Shown: in pieces, positions 47,055-55,421 of the stretch
Position numbering within the stretch: position 1 is the stretch's first letter
Layout: each line of letters begins with the position of its first letter
NCBI RefSeq assembly: GCF_015350805.1
Contig: NZ_JADKSG010000001.1
Span: 1,364,001-1,428,000, forward strand
DNA from: Herbiconiux sp. VKM Ac-1786
Lineage (GTDB): Bacteria > Actinomycetota > Actinomycetes > Actinomycetales > Microbacteriaceae
Length of the DNA: 64,000 bases
Reading direction: 5' to 3'
Translations under genes and position numbers: made by a program
The notes under the pieces: generated by a model
Seen by the model: the letters and a program-made list of their open reading frames with translations, nothing else
Database searches by the model: none
Told to the model about the DNA's origin: nothing

Positions 47055-47060
47055 ATGCTA
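47055..47060 (-). promoter_or_regulatory. -10 element TAGCAT for marR gene
   Basis: TAGCAT, 7 nt, then ATG 47047 on the minus strand. It places the operator palindrome (47073-47087) in the -35 area of this promoter, which fits autoregulation. Confidence 0.5.
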
Positions 47061-47072
47061 ATCCCATATGTA

Positions 47073-47087
47073 GCTAAGCTGCTTAGC
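47073..47087. promoter_or_regulatory. Candidate MarR operator
   Basis: GCTAAG-CTG-CTTAGC is a perfect 6-bp inverted repeat with 3-bp centre, in A+T-rich DNA between the divergent marR and MMPL genes. Size and place are typical of a MarR operator. Confidence 0.65.
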
Positions 47088-47121
47088 AATAAAGGATCTT
47101 TCAGGTCGAAGAGGAGACATC

Positions 47122-49248
47122 ATGCGCGGCATCGCCCGATTCGTCAGCGGCCGGGGCACGGCCTGGGTCACGCTGGCCCTGACCGCGATCGCCGTGGCGC
47201 TGCTGTTCGCGCTGCTCCCCCAGGGCGAGAGCGATGCGTTCCCGCCCTCCGGCCTCCCCGACTCGAGCGAGGCCGCCCAGGTGTCGGCGCTGCTCGAGCA
47301 GTTCCCCGACGCCGACACCACTGCCGGCATCGTCGTCTACTCGCGGGGCGGCGACGCGCTCACCGACGTCGACCGCACCGCGATCACCGAGGCGGCCGGC
47401 CGGCTCGCCGAGGGCTCCCTCGCCCCGCAGGCGGTCGTGCCCCAGTTCAGCGACGACGGCACCGCCGCGCTCGTGGCCGTTCCCCTCGAAGCGGATGCCG
47501 ACGCCGACGTCGGGGCGATCGCCGACGAGCTCCGCGCCGACGCCGACCCGGGTGTCGACGGCCTCACCGCCCTGCTCACGGGCCCCGTCGGCTTCCAGGC
47601 CGACATCTCCAACGCGTTCGCCGGAGCCGACTTCCGCCTGCTGCTCGTCACCGTGCTGGTGGTCGCATTCCTGCTCATCGTCACCTACCGCAGCCCCGTG
47701 CTCTGGATCGTGCCGCTCGCGGTCGTGGGCCTCGCCGACGGGCTCGCCCGGGTCGTCGTGACCGCCCTGGCCGAGCCCCTGGGCATCACCATCGACGCGT
47801 CGATCGGGGGCATCCTCTCAGTGCTGGTGTTCGGCGCCGGCACGAACTACGCCCTGCTGCTCGTCGCCCGCTACCGGGAGGAGCTCACCCGGGTCGAGAA
47901 CCGGCACGCCGCGATGCTGACCGCCTGGCGGAGCGCGGGCCCCGCCATCGCGGCGAGCGGCGGAACCGTGGCGCTCAGCCTGCTCACCCTGCTGCTGGCG
48001 CAGCTCTCGGGCAACCGCGCCCTGGGCTTCGCCTGCGCGGTCGGCGTGGCCATCGCGATCCTGTTCGCCCTGCTCGTGCTGCCGGCGGCCCTCGTCGTCT
48101 GCGGCCGCGGCCTGTTCTGGCCGTTCGTGCCCCGCGTGCAGAGCGAGGCCGACGCGGCGGCCCATCCGCGGAAGCCCGGCGTCTGGATGCGCCTCGGCCG
48201 CGGCGTCGCGAAGCGCCCCGCCGTCGTGGCGATCGTCGCCGTGCTCGGCATCGGCGTGCTCTCGCTCGGCCTGATCGGGGTGCAGGTCGGACTCTCCCAG
48301 ACCGACCAGCTGATCGGCGAGCCCGACTCGGTGAAGGCCCAGACCGTGATCGACGAGTCGTTCAACGCGGGCCTGACCGGGCAGACGGTCGTGCTGACCC
48401 CGGATGCGGTGGTCACCGACGCGAGCGAGCTCGCCGAGGGCGTGGCCGGAGTCGAGTCGGTGCGCCCCGGCGAGAGCGCCGCCGGCGTGACCCGGCTCGA
48501 CGTGACCCTCGACGCCGAGCCGGAGAGCGACGCGGCCTTCGCCACGATCAGCGCGCTCCGCAGCGCCTATGCCGACGCCGGAGGCGAGCTGGCCGACACC
48601 CTCGTGGGCGGCAACGACGCCACGGCGCTCGACACGAACACGGCCTCGGAGGCCGACCAGGCGCTGATCATCCCGCTGATCCTGGCGATCGTCTTCGTCA
48701 TCCTCGCCCTGCTGCTGCGCTCGCTGGTGGCTCCCGTGCTCCTGATCGCCAGCGTGCTGGCCACGTTCTTCGCGAGCCTCGGCGCCTCGAACGTGCTGTT
48801 CCAGAACCTGCTCGGGTTCCCGGCGTTCGACTCCAACGTGGTGCTGTTCGCGTTCCTCTTCCTGGTGGCGCTCGGCGTGGACTACAACATCTTCCTCACC
48901 ACGCGGGCCCGGGAGGAGGCCGGGCAGCACGGCACCCGCGAGGGGATGATCCGGGCGCTCAGCAGCACCGGCGGCGTGATCACCAGTGCGGGCATCCTGC
49001 TCGCCGCCGTCTTCGCCGTGCTGGGGGTGCTGCCCGTGGTCGCGTTGACCCAGATCGGAGTGATCGTCTGCATCGGCGTGCTGCTGGACACCCTCGTGGT
49101 GCGCACGGTGCTCGTGCCGGCGCTCGTCTTCCTGACCGGCGACCGGTTCTGGTGGCCCTCGAAGCCGGCAGCGGCGGTCGCGCAGGCTCGGCACGTCGGG
49201 CAGGAGCGGCACGCCGGGCACGACCGGCACTCAGCCGCGGCGAAATAG
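47122..49248 (+). CDS. MMPL family exporter
   Basis: A 708-residue RND/MMPL transporter with 11-12 helices in two halves, each with a large outside loop (about 35-180 and 385-515). Motifs include FGAGTNYALLLVARYREEL in the first half and ALGVDYNIFLTTRAREE in the second, with the proton-relay type residues. GAGGAG ribosome site before the ATG. The C-terminus is His-rich (RHVGQERHAGHDRHS). Substrate unknown: small toxic lipophiles or envelope lipids. Likely repressed by the divergent MarR. Confidence 0.93.
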   Translation: MRGIARFVSGRGTAWVTLALTAIAVALLFALLPQGESDAFPPSGLPDSSEAAQVSALLEQFPDADTTAGIVVYSRGGDALTDVDRTAITEAAGRLAEGSLAPQAVVPQFSDDGTAALVAVPLEADADADVGAIADELRADADPGVDGLTALLTGPVGFQADISNAFAGADFRLLLVTVLVVAFLLIVTYRSPVLWIVPLAVVGLADGLARVVVTALAEPLGITIDASIGGILSVLVFGAGTNYALLLVARYREELTRVENRHAAMLTAWRSAGPAIAASGGTVALSLLTLLLAQLSGNRALGFACAVGVAIAILFALLVLPAALVVCGRGLFWPFVPRVQSEADAAAHPRKPGVWMRLGRGVAKRPAVVAIVAVLGIGVLSLGLIGVQVGLSQTDQLIGEPDSVKAQTVIDESFNAGLTGQTVVLTPDAVVTDASELAEGVAGVESVRPGESAAGVTRLDVTLDAEPESDAAFATISALRSAYADAGGELADTLVGGNDATALDTNTASEADQALIIPLILAIVFVILALLLRSLVAPVLLIASVLATFFASLGASNVLFQNLLGFPAFDSNVVLFAFLFLVALGVDYNIFLTTRAREEAGQHGTREGMIRALSSTGGVITSAGILLAAVFAVLGVLPVVALTQIGVIVCIGVLLDTLVVRTVLVPALVFLTGDRFWWPSKPAAAVAQARHVGQERHAGHDRHSAAAK

Positions 49249-49286
49249 ACTGGGGTCATCCCTACCGTCGAAACGAGGCATCCGGA

Positions 49287-49877
49287 GTGACCGAGACCCG
49301 CCGCAGCACCGAGCGATCGCCCTACTGGGGCGTTCCGGTGGCCCGGGCGATCCCGTTCATCGTGACCGCCCTCGTCATCACCTTCAGCCCGAACCACTCG
49401 GCGCAGGTCGGGCTCCTCGCCTACGGGGTGCTGGCCGTCGTCACGGGGCTCATCGTCGCCGTGCTGTCGTGGCGCACCATCGAGGTGAAGTCGACCCGGG
49501 TGGTCTTCCTCGTGCAGGGTGTCGCGAGCGTGCTGTTCGGCGCTCTGGCGCTCGGCTTCAACGCCGGCGGCCTCGGCTTCCTGCTGTTCTGCGCCACGAT
49601 GAACTCCGCCATCGGCGGCTTCCTCGAGCTCTACGCGGGCCTGAAGGCGGGCAAGAACCCGGCCGGCCGCGACTGGGCGGTCGTCGGCGGGCTCACCGTG
49701 GTGTTCGCGCTCGTGCTGATCTTCTTCCCCACCGACCCGGTCTTCGCGGTCGGGATGCTCGGGGCCTACTCCGCCGTCATCGGCCTGTTCCTCGTGATCG
49801 GCGGTCTGTCGCTGCGCTGGGGAACCCACGCCTCCGTCACCGCCACCGGGCCTGAACCCACCAGAAGGGCATCGTGA
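49287..49877 (+). CDS. Polytopic membrane protein, DUF308/HdeD-like
   Basis: A 196-residue protein from GTG 49287 with a GGAG-like ribosome site. Six hydrophobic helices span about 17-180, in three pairs, as in DUF308/HdeD proteins. Loops are short; the acidic/basic ends are in the cytoplasm. No catalytic motif. It follows the MMPL gene by 38 nt and overlaps the next small gene by 4 nt, so it may be co-transcribed. Function unknown. Confidence 0.82.
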   Translation: MTETRRSTERSPYWGVPVARAIPFIVTALVITFSPNHSAQVGLLAYGVLAVVTGLIVAVLSWRTIEVKSTRVVFLVQGVASVLFGALALGFNAGGLGFLLFCATMNSAIGGFLELYAGLKAGKNPAGRDWAVVGGLTVVFALVLIFFPTDPVFAVGMLGAYSAVIGLFLVIGGLSLRWGTHASVTATGPEPTRRAS

Positions 49878-50125
49878 ACCAACCAACGAGGCGCGACCGG
49901 CTGAAGCCGGCCGAGCTGATCGTCCTGTCCGCCATCCTCTCGGCCTTCGTCGGGCTGGTGGTGCTGATGGTCTCGCGCGAGTTCCTGCTGGCGGGCATCT
50001 TCTTCGGTGTCGCCTTCATCGTCGTGCTCGTGGTGATGGCGATGCTGTCGCTCTCGATCAAGCCGAACGACCGCGAGCAGCACGAGATCGACGGCGACGA
50101 GCCGCAGGGCCCGGCCGGCCACTAG
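49874..50125 (+). CDS. Small two-helix membrane protein (83 aa)
   Basis: GTG start at 49874 overlaps the TGA of the previous gene. Two helices: about 15-35 (LIVLSAILSAFVGLVVLMV) and 40-62 (LLAGIFFGVAFIVVLVVMAML). The tail is polar and acidic. No family recognised; overlap with the DUF308-like gene suggests a working pair. Confidence 0.78.
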   Translation: MNQPTRRDRLKPAELIVLSAILSAFVGLVVLMVSREFLLAGIFFGVAFIVVLVVMAMLSLSIKPNDREQHEIDGDEPQGPAGH

Positions 50126-50153
50126 GCACGACCGGGCATCCGCGAGCCGTGCC

Positions 50154-51539
50154 CTAGTCGAGGATGTGGTCGACCAGCGCCGACGCGAGCCCCGTGTAGC
50201 CCGCCGGGGTCAGCGCCACGAGCCGCGCCTTGGCCTCGGCCTCGATGTCGAGGCCCTCGACGAACGCCACCAGCTCGGCCTGGCCGATGCGGCGCCCACG
50301 GGTGAGCTCCTTCAGCAGCGCGTAGGGGTCGCTGATCTGCGACCGTCCCTCGGTGATCTCGGCGCGCACGACGGTCTGGATCGCCTCGCCGAGCACCTCC
50401 CAGTTCTCGTCGAGGTCGCGGGCCAGCGCATCCCGGTTCAGCGAGATCTGGCCGAGGCCGCCGAGGATGTTGTCGAGCGCGAGCAACGAGTGCCCGAGGG
50501 CCACGCCGATGTTGCGCTGGGTGGTGCTGTCGGTGAGGTCGCGCTGCAGCCGCGAGGTGACGAGGGTCGCCGCGAGCGAGTCGAGCAGCGCGCTGGAGAG
50601 CTCGAGGTTCGCCTCGGCGTTCTCGAAGCGGATCGGGTTCACCTTGTGCGGCATGGTCGAGGAGCCCGTGGCGCCCGCGACCGGGATCTGGGTGAAGTAG
50701 CCGATGGAGATGTAGGTCCAGACATCGGTGCACAGGTTGTGCAGGATGCGGTTGGCGTGGCTGATGCGGTTGTAGAGCTCGGCCTGCCAGTCGTGCGACT
50801 CGATCTGGGTGGTCAGCGGGTTCCAGACGAGGCCGAGCGAGGTGACGAACTCGCGTGAGATGCGCTGCCAGTCGGCGGAGGGATCGGCGACCAGGTCGGC
50901 GGCGAAGGTACCGGTGGCGCCGCTGAACTTGCCGAGGAACTCGGTGTCCTCGATCTGCGCCTTCACCCGCTCGAGGCGGTGCACGGTGACGGCGAGCTCC
51001 TTGCCCATGGTGGTGGGCGTCGCGGGCTGGCCGTGGGTGTGCGCCAGCATCGGCTCGTCGCGGTAGAGCACCGCCTGGCGGCGCAGCTCGGCGATCACGC
51101 GCTCGAAGGCCGGCAGCCAGACGCCCTCGACGGCGTCGCGGATGGTCAGGGCGTAGCTGAGGTTGTTGATGTCCTCGCTGGTGCAGCCGAAGTGGGTGAG
51201 CTCGGCGATGTCGTTCAGCTCGAGCTCGGCGAGCTTCTCGCGCACGAAGTACTCGACCGCCTTGACGTCGTGCCGCGTCGTCGCCTCGAGCTCGGCGATG
51301 CGGTCGATGTCGGCCTGGCCGAAGTCGTCGACGACGGCGCGCAGCTCGGTGACGAGCTGCGGCTCGAGGGGGGTGGCCCCGAACATCCGGTGCTCGGTGA
51401 GGAAGAGCAGCCAGTCGATCTCGACCCGCACGCGGGCGCGGTTGAGGCCGGCTTCGGAGAGGAACTCGCCGAGCTCGGTGACGGCGGGGCGGTAGCGGCC
51501 GTCGAGCGGGCTGATCGGCTGAGGGGGCAGAGGGGGCAT
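50154..51539 (-). CDS. purB: Adenylosuccinate lyase
   Basis: A 461-residue enzyme of the fumarase/aspartase superfamily that acts twice in purine synthesis, releasing fumarate from SAICAR and adenylosuccinate. The signature is GSSTMPHKVNP, the catalytic His region ELTHFGCTSEDINN and THGQPATPTTMG. Full length for the long form. 35 nt upstream of the phosphatase stop on the same strand. Confidence 0.97.
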   Translation of the reverse strand: MPPLPPQPISPLDGRYRPAVTELGEFLSEAGLNRARVRVEIDWLLFLTEHRMFGATPLEPQLVTELRAVVDDFGQADIDRIAELEATTRHDVKAVEYFVREKLAELELNDIAELTHFGCTSEDINNLSYALTIRDAVEGVWLPAFERVIAELRRQAVLYRDEPMLAHTHGQPATPTTMGKELAVTVHRLERVKAQIEDTEFLGKFSGATGTFAADLVADPSADWQRISREFVTSLGLVWNPLTTQIESHDWQAELYNRISHANRILHNLCTDVWTYISIGYFTQIPVAGATGSSTMPHKVNPIRFENAEANLELSSALLDSLAATLVTSRLQRDLTDSTTQRNIGVALGHSLLALDNILGGLGQISLNRDALARDLDENWEVLGEAIQTVVRAEITEGRSQISDPYALLKELTRGRRIGQAELVAFVEGLDIEAEAKARLVALTPAGYTGLASALVDHILD

Positions 51540-51574
51540 GGCGGGGCGGGGGCTTTCCGTGAGGAGGGCGGGGT

Positions 51575-52102
51575 TCAGGATGCGGCCGGCTGGCGGAACG
51601 CGGGCTCGAGCTGCCGGAACAGCGCCCGGTCGGCGTGCTCGATCATCGCGAGCACCGAGTCGAACATGGCGGCGTCGGAGTAGTAGGGGTCGGGCACGTC
51701 GGTGCGGCCGGCGTAGTCGGCGTCGAAGGAGAGCAGCAGCCGAACCTTCTGGCGGTCCTCCTCGGTGCGGGCCCAGGAGCGCAGCACGCGCTCGTGGCTG
51801 CGGTCGAGCGCGACGACGAGGTCGTGCGAGTCGAACCAGGCGGGGTCGAACTGGCGGGCGCGGTGCGTGCTGCCGTCGTAGCCGCGGCTCTTCAGCGAGG
51901 CGACCGTGCGGGGGTCGGCGTGCTCACCGACGTGCCACTCCCCCGTTCCGGCCGAGGTGACGACGACGCGGCCGGAGAGCCCGGCCTTCTCGACCAGGTC
52001 GCGCAGCACGATCTCGGCCATCGGGGAGCGGCAGATGTTGCCGGTGCAGACCATGCAGATGCGGAAGGCGGCCTCGGGGGGATCTTCGGGCTCGCGCGAC
52101 AT
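51575..52102 (-). CDS. Low-molecular-weight protein-tyrosine phosphatase
   Basis: A 175-residue phosphatase. The P-loop is VCTGNICRSPM (C-x5-R-S) near residue 15 and the acid residue is in VPDPYYSD. Loop size and Tyr pair are typical of active enzymes. No tyrosine kinase gene is in the window. Located between a holin-like gene and purB on the same strand. Confidence 0.94.
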   Translation of the reverse strand: MSREPEDPPEAAFRICMVCTGNICRSPMAEIVLRDLVEKAGLSGRVVVTSAGTGEWHVGEHADPRTVASLKSRGYDGSTHRARQFDPAWFDSHDLVVALDRSHERVLRSWARTEEDRQKVRLLLSFDADYAGRTDVPDPYYSDAAMFDSVLAMIEHADRALFRQLEPAFRQPAAS

Positions 52103-52114
52103 GCCCTTAGTCTC

Positions 52115-52519
52115 TCATCGGCGGTCGCGGCGGCCCGCGAGGGGCCGGAGGATCGCGCCGATGATCGCGGACAGGATGGCCAGCACCAGGGCGCCGAGCA
52201 CGGTCCACCAGAAGCCGGCCAGGGTGAGGCCGAAGCCGAACAGGCCGGTGAACACCGAGGTGAGCCAGAGCAGCAGCGCGTTCACGAAGAACGAGATGAT
52301 GCCGAGCGTGAGGATGTAGAGCGGGAAGGCCACGACCCGGATGATGCTGCCGATGATGCCGTTCACGATGCCGAACACCAGCGCCACCAGCAGGTAGCTG
52401 ATGATGGTCTCGACGGTTCCGCCGTCGCCGATCGGGTCGATCTTCACCCCGGCGACGATCAGGGTGGTGAGCCACAGGGCGATCGCGTTGACGACCAGGG
52501 AGACCAGGAATCTGCGCAT
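52115..52519 (-). CDS. Phage-holin-superfamily-IV-like membrane protein
   Basis: A 134-residue protein with four helices (about 5-25, 33-60, 62-85, 95-122), starting MRRFLVSLVVNAIALW. This is the four-helix 'phage holin family' found as a chromosomal gene in many actinobacteria; no prophage genes are near, so it is not a phage remnant. Basic tail RRDRR. Function unknown. A GATAGT element 7 nt before ATG may be its -10. Confidence 0.85.
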   Translation of the reverse strand: MRRFLVSLVVNAIALWLTTLIVAGVKIDPIGDGGTVETIISYLLVALVFGIVNGIIGSIIRVVAFPLYILTLGIISFFVNALLLWLTSVFTGLFGFGLTLAGFWWTVLGALVLAILSAIIGAILRPLAGRRDRR

Positions 52520-52580
52520 GACCCCCACTATCCCAGAACGGCCCGTCGCGCGGAACGGCTGCGTGGTGCAGAGTCGAGGC

Positions 52581-53186
52581 ATGGTGAACCTGCCCTGGCA
52601 GCCGGCCCACCCGATCCTGACCGGCCGCCTCGCCCTGCGCCCCCATCGCGCGGGCGACCTCGACGACCTCCTGCGCTACCACTCCGACCCCGAGGTGGTG
52701 CGCTACATCCCCTGGCCCGTGCGCACACGCGAGCAGACCGAGGCGGCGCTCGACTCGCGCACCCGCCAGGGCGCGGTGACCGAGGAGGGGCAGTGGCTGG
52801 TGCTCGCGATCCAGCTGCGCGACGACGTCGGGCTGAGCGAGGGCGGCCGGGTGATCGGCGAGGTGCTCCTGAAGTTCGACAGCGAGGCGGATGCCCGGGG
52901 CGAGCTCGGCTACGCCATCGCCCGTGACGCCGAGGGGCACGGCTATGCCACCGAGGCCGCCCGGGCCGTTCTCGACCTGGCCTTCACCGGCTTCGGCCTG
53001 CACCGCGTGATCGCCCGCCTCGATGCCCGGAACCGGGCATCCGCCGCCCTGCTGGAGCGGCTCGGGATGCGTCGGGAGGCCCTCTTCATCGAGGACGAGC
53101 ACTTCAAAGGGGAGTGGACAGACACCCTCGTCTACGCGCTGCTGGAGCATGAGTACCGCCCGGAGCATATTCCCGAGGCGGGATGA
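52581..53186 (+). CDS. GNAT family N-acetyltransferase
   Basis: A 201-residue acetyltransferase of the RimJ/RimL type. It begins MVNLPWQPAHPILTGRLALRPHRAGD; acetyl-CoA binding loop region AIARDAEGHGYATEAARAVL and the LERLGMRREALFIE end are clear. Target unknown: ribosomal protein N-terminus or a small molecule. No ribosome site is obvious. Divergent from the holin-like gene. Confidence 0.9.
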   Translation: MVNLPWQPAHPILTGRLALRPHRAGDLDDLLRYHSDPEVVRYIPWPVRTREQTEAALDSRTRQGAVTEEGQWLVLAIQLRDDVGLSEGGRVIGEVLLKFDSEADARGELGYAIARDAEGHGYATEAARAVLDLAFTGFGLHRVIARLDARNRASAALLERLGMRREALFIEDEHFKGEWTDTLVYALLEHEYRPEHIPEAG

Positions 53187-53196
53187 GCCCGCGAAC

Positions 53197-53202
53197 TACA
53201 CT
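53197..53202 (+). promoter_or_regulatory. -10 element TACACT for aminotransferase-bkd operon
   Basis: TACACT, then GGACGG (6 nt), then ATG 53209. Leaderless start inferred for the head of a four-gene operon. Confidence 0.55.
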
Positions 53203-53208
53203 GGACGG

Positions 53209-54303
53209 ATGACCTCCGGCTCCGAAGCAGCCCCCGCCGTTCCGGTGAGGATGCGCCCCGAGATCCTCGCGCTGCCCGCGTACCGCCAGGGCCAGGCCGC
53301 GCCGACCGGGTTCAAGCTGTCGTCGAACGAGAACCCGTACGACCCGCTGCCCGGTGTGCTCGAGGCCGTCGACCGCGCCACCCGGCAGCTGCACCGCTAC
53401 CCGAACGCCGCCGCCCCCGAGATCACGGCCCGCCTGGCCGAGGAGTGGGGCGTCGAACCCGACGAGGTGATCGTGGCGGCCGGATCGGTGGCGCTGCTGA
53501 TGCAGTTCACGATGGCGGCCGCCGGCCACGGCGACGAGGTCGTCTTCTCCTGGCGCTCGTTCGAGGTCTACCCGTGGATGACGGTGCTGCCCGGCGCCAC
53601 TGCGGTGCCGGTGCCGAACACCCCCGACCACCGTCACGACCTCGTCGCGATGGCCGCCGCGATCACCGACCGCACGCGGCTCGTGCTGGTCTGCAGCCCG
53701 AACAACCCGACCTCCAGCGCCGTCACGAAGGCCGAGTTCGAGGCCTTCATGGCGTCGGTGCCCGCCGACCTGCTGGTCATCCTCGACGAGGCCTACGCGG
53801 AGTTCGTCACCGACCCCGAGGCGGTGAACGGCCGGGCGCTGGTGCGCCGCTACCCGAACCTCGTCGTGCTGCGCACCTTCTCCAAGGCCTACGGCCTGGC
53901 CGGCCTCCGCATCGGCTACGGCATCGGCCGGCCCGAGGTGCTGGCTCCGGCCCGCACGACGATCGTGCCGCTGAGTCTCACCGACCACGCCCAGGTGGCC
54001 GCCCTCGCCTCGCTCGACCGCGGCGACGAGCTGCGCGAGCGGGTCGCGAACATCGCGGTGCGACGGGACGCCGTGTACGAGGCCCTGCTCGAGCAGGGCT
54101 GGACGGGCATCCCGAAGCCGCACGGCAACTTCGTCTGGTTCCCGGTGGGCGAGCGCACCCCCGAGGTGCTCGAGGTGTTCCGCCGGCACGGCATCATCGC
54201 CCGTGGCTACTTGCCCGACGGCGTCCGACTGACGATCGGCGAGGAGGAGAGCGTGCAGAACGTGCTCTCCGCCGCCGACGAGATAGCGAGGATCCTCCGA
54301 TGA
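53209..54303 (+). CDS. HisC-like aminotransferase (histidinol-phosphate or aromatic)
   Basis: A 364-residue fold-type I PLP enzyme. It has KLSSNENPYDPLPGV, the GSVALLMQF cofactor loop, SPNNPTSSAV, LDEAYAEF and the PLP lysine in TFSKAYGLAGLRIGYGIG. This matches the HisC/aromatic aminotransferase group. Its stop overlaps the start of the E1 alpha gene (ATGA), so the likely job is to make 2-oxoacids from amino acids for the dehydrogenase, not histidine synthesis; no other his gene is near. Confidence 0.92.
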   Translation: MTSGSEAAPAVPVRMRPEILALPAYRQGQAAPTGFKLSSNENPYDPLPGVLEAVDRATRQLHRYPNAAAPEITARLAEEWGVEPDEVIVAAGSVALLMQFTMAAAGHGDEVVFSWRSFEVYPWMTVLPGATAVPVPNTPDHRHDLVAMAAAITDRTRLVLVCSPNNPTSSAVTKAEFEAFMASVPADLLVILDEAYAEFVTDPEAVNGRALVRRYPNLVVLRTFSKAYGLAGLRIGYGIGRPEVLAPARTTIVPLSLTDHAQVAALASLDRGDELRERVANIAVRRDAVYEALLEQGWTGIPKPHGNFVWFPVGERTPEVLEVFRRHGIIARGYLPDGVRLTIGEEESVQNVLSAADEIARILR

Positions 54304-55421
54304 CCGAGACCCCGACGGTGCAGTTCCTCTCGGTCGAGGGCGAGTTCGCCCCGACCGAGTCGGCCGAGGAGTACCGCTCCTACCTCGATCGCCTGAGCGA
54401 GACCGACCTGCAGGAGTTCTACCGGAAGATGGTGGTGGTGCGCCGCTTCGACGGCGAGGCCACGAACCTGCAGCGGCAGGGCCAGATGGCGCTCTGGGTG
54501 CCGAGCCACGGCCAGGAGGGCGCCCAGGTCGGCTCCGCCTACGCCGCCCGCCCGCACGACCACCTCTTCCCGAGTTACCGCGAGCACGCGGTCGGCCTGG
54601 TGCGCGGCATCGACATGCTTGCGATCGTCGAGCTGCTGCGCGGCAACACGCACGGCGGCTGGGACCCGGCCGACCCGACGAACGGCAACTTCCACGGCTA
54701 CTGCCTGGTGATCGGCTCGCACTCGCTGCACGCCACCGGCTACGCCATGGGCCTCCAGCGCGACGGTCTGGTGGGCACGGGCGACCCCGAGGTCGACGCG
54801 GCCGTGCTCTGCTACTTCGGCGACGGCGCCACCTCGCAGGGCGACGTGAGCGAGGCCTTCGTGTTCTCGGCCTCGAGCCAGACGCCGAACGTGTTCTTCC
54901 TGCAGAACAACCAGTGGGCCATCTCGGTGCCGGTGAGCGTGCAGTCGCGCGTGCCGCTGTACCTGCGCTCCCGCGGCTTCGGTGTGCCGAGCGTGCAGAT
55001 CGACGGCAACGACGTGCTCGCGAGCTACGCGGTGACCGCGAAGGCGCTCGACGACGCCCGCGGCGGCGGCGGCCCCCAGTTCATCGAGGCGCTGACCTAC
55101 CGCATCGGGGCGCACACCACCTCCGACGACCCCACGAAGTACCGCGAGAACGCCGAGCAGGAGTTCTGGGTGAAGCGCGACCCGATCGTGCGCTTCGAGA
55201 AGTACCTCCGCTCGCTCGGCGAGGGCGACGCCTTCTTCGACGGCGTGAAGGCCGAGGCCGACGACTTCGCGGCCGACATCCGGGCCCGCACGCTGGTGCT
55301 CGAGGCCCCGCCGATCGGCACCATGTTCGACCACGTGTACTCGGAGCCGCATCCGGTGATGACCGAGCAGAAGCTGTGGCTCGAGCGCTACGAGTCGTCG
55401 TTCCAGGAGGAGCAGGCATGA
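54300..55421 (+). CDS. bkdA: 2-oxoacid dehydrogenase E1 alpha (branched-chain type)
   Basis: A 373-residue thiamine-diphosphate subunit that decarboxylates branched-chain 2-oxoacids. The ThDP motif runs from GDGATSQGD to QNNQWAIS; SHGQEGAQVG and TYRIGAHTTSDDPTKYR are also family marks (phospho-loop region). BCKDH versus pyruvate dehydrogenase was judged from likeness to actinobacterial bkd genes and is inference. Overlaps the aminotransferase and E1 beta genes by 4 nt each. Confidence 0.92.
   Translation: MTETPTVQFLSVEGEFAPTESAEEYRSYLDRLSETDLQEFYRKMVVVRRFDGEATNLQRQGQMALWVPSHGQEGAQVGSAYAARPHDHLFPSYREHAVGLVRGIDMLAIVELLRGNTHGGWDPADPTNGNFHGYCLVIGSHSLHATGYAMGLQRDGLVGTGDPEVDAAVLCYFGDGATSQGDVSEAFVFSASSQTPNVFFLQNNQWAISVPVSVQSRVPLYLRSRGFGVPSVQIDGNDVLASYAVTAKALDDARGGGGPQFIEALTYRIGAHTTSDDPTKYRENAEQEFWVKRDPIVRFEKYLRSLGEGDAFFDGVKAEADDFAADIRARTLVLEAPPIGTMFDHVYSEPHPVMTEQKLWLERYESSFQEEQA

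Noticed and set aside
46626-49877. A 1083-codon plus-strand frame over marR and the MMPL gene
   Set aside because: Only the last 197 codons are a gene (DUF308-like). The rest is Arg/Pro/Ala-rich shadow of the MMPL gene.
52115-52519. Prophage remnant because of the holin-like gene
   Set aside because: No integrase, lysin, capsid or attachment site is near; this protein family is a common chromosomal gene in actinobacteria.
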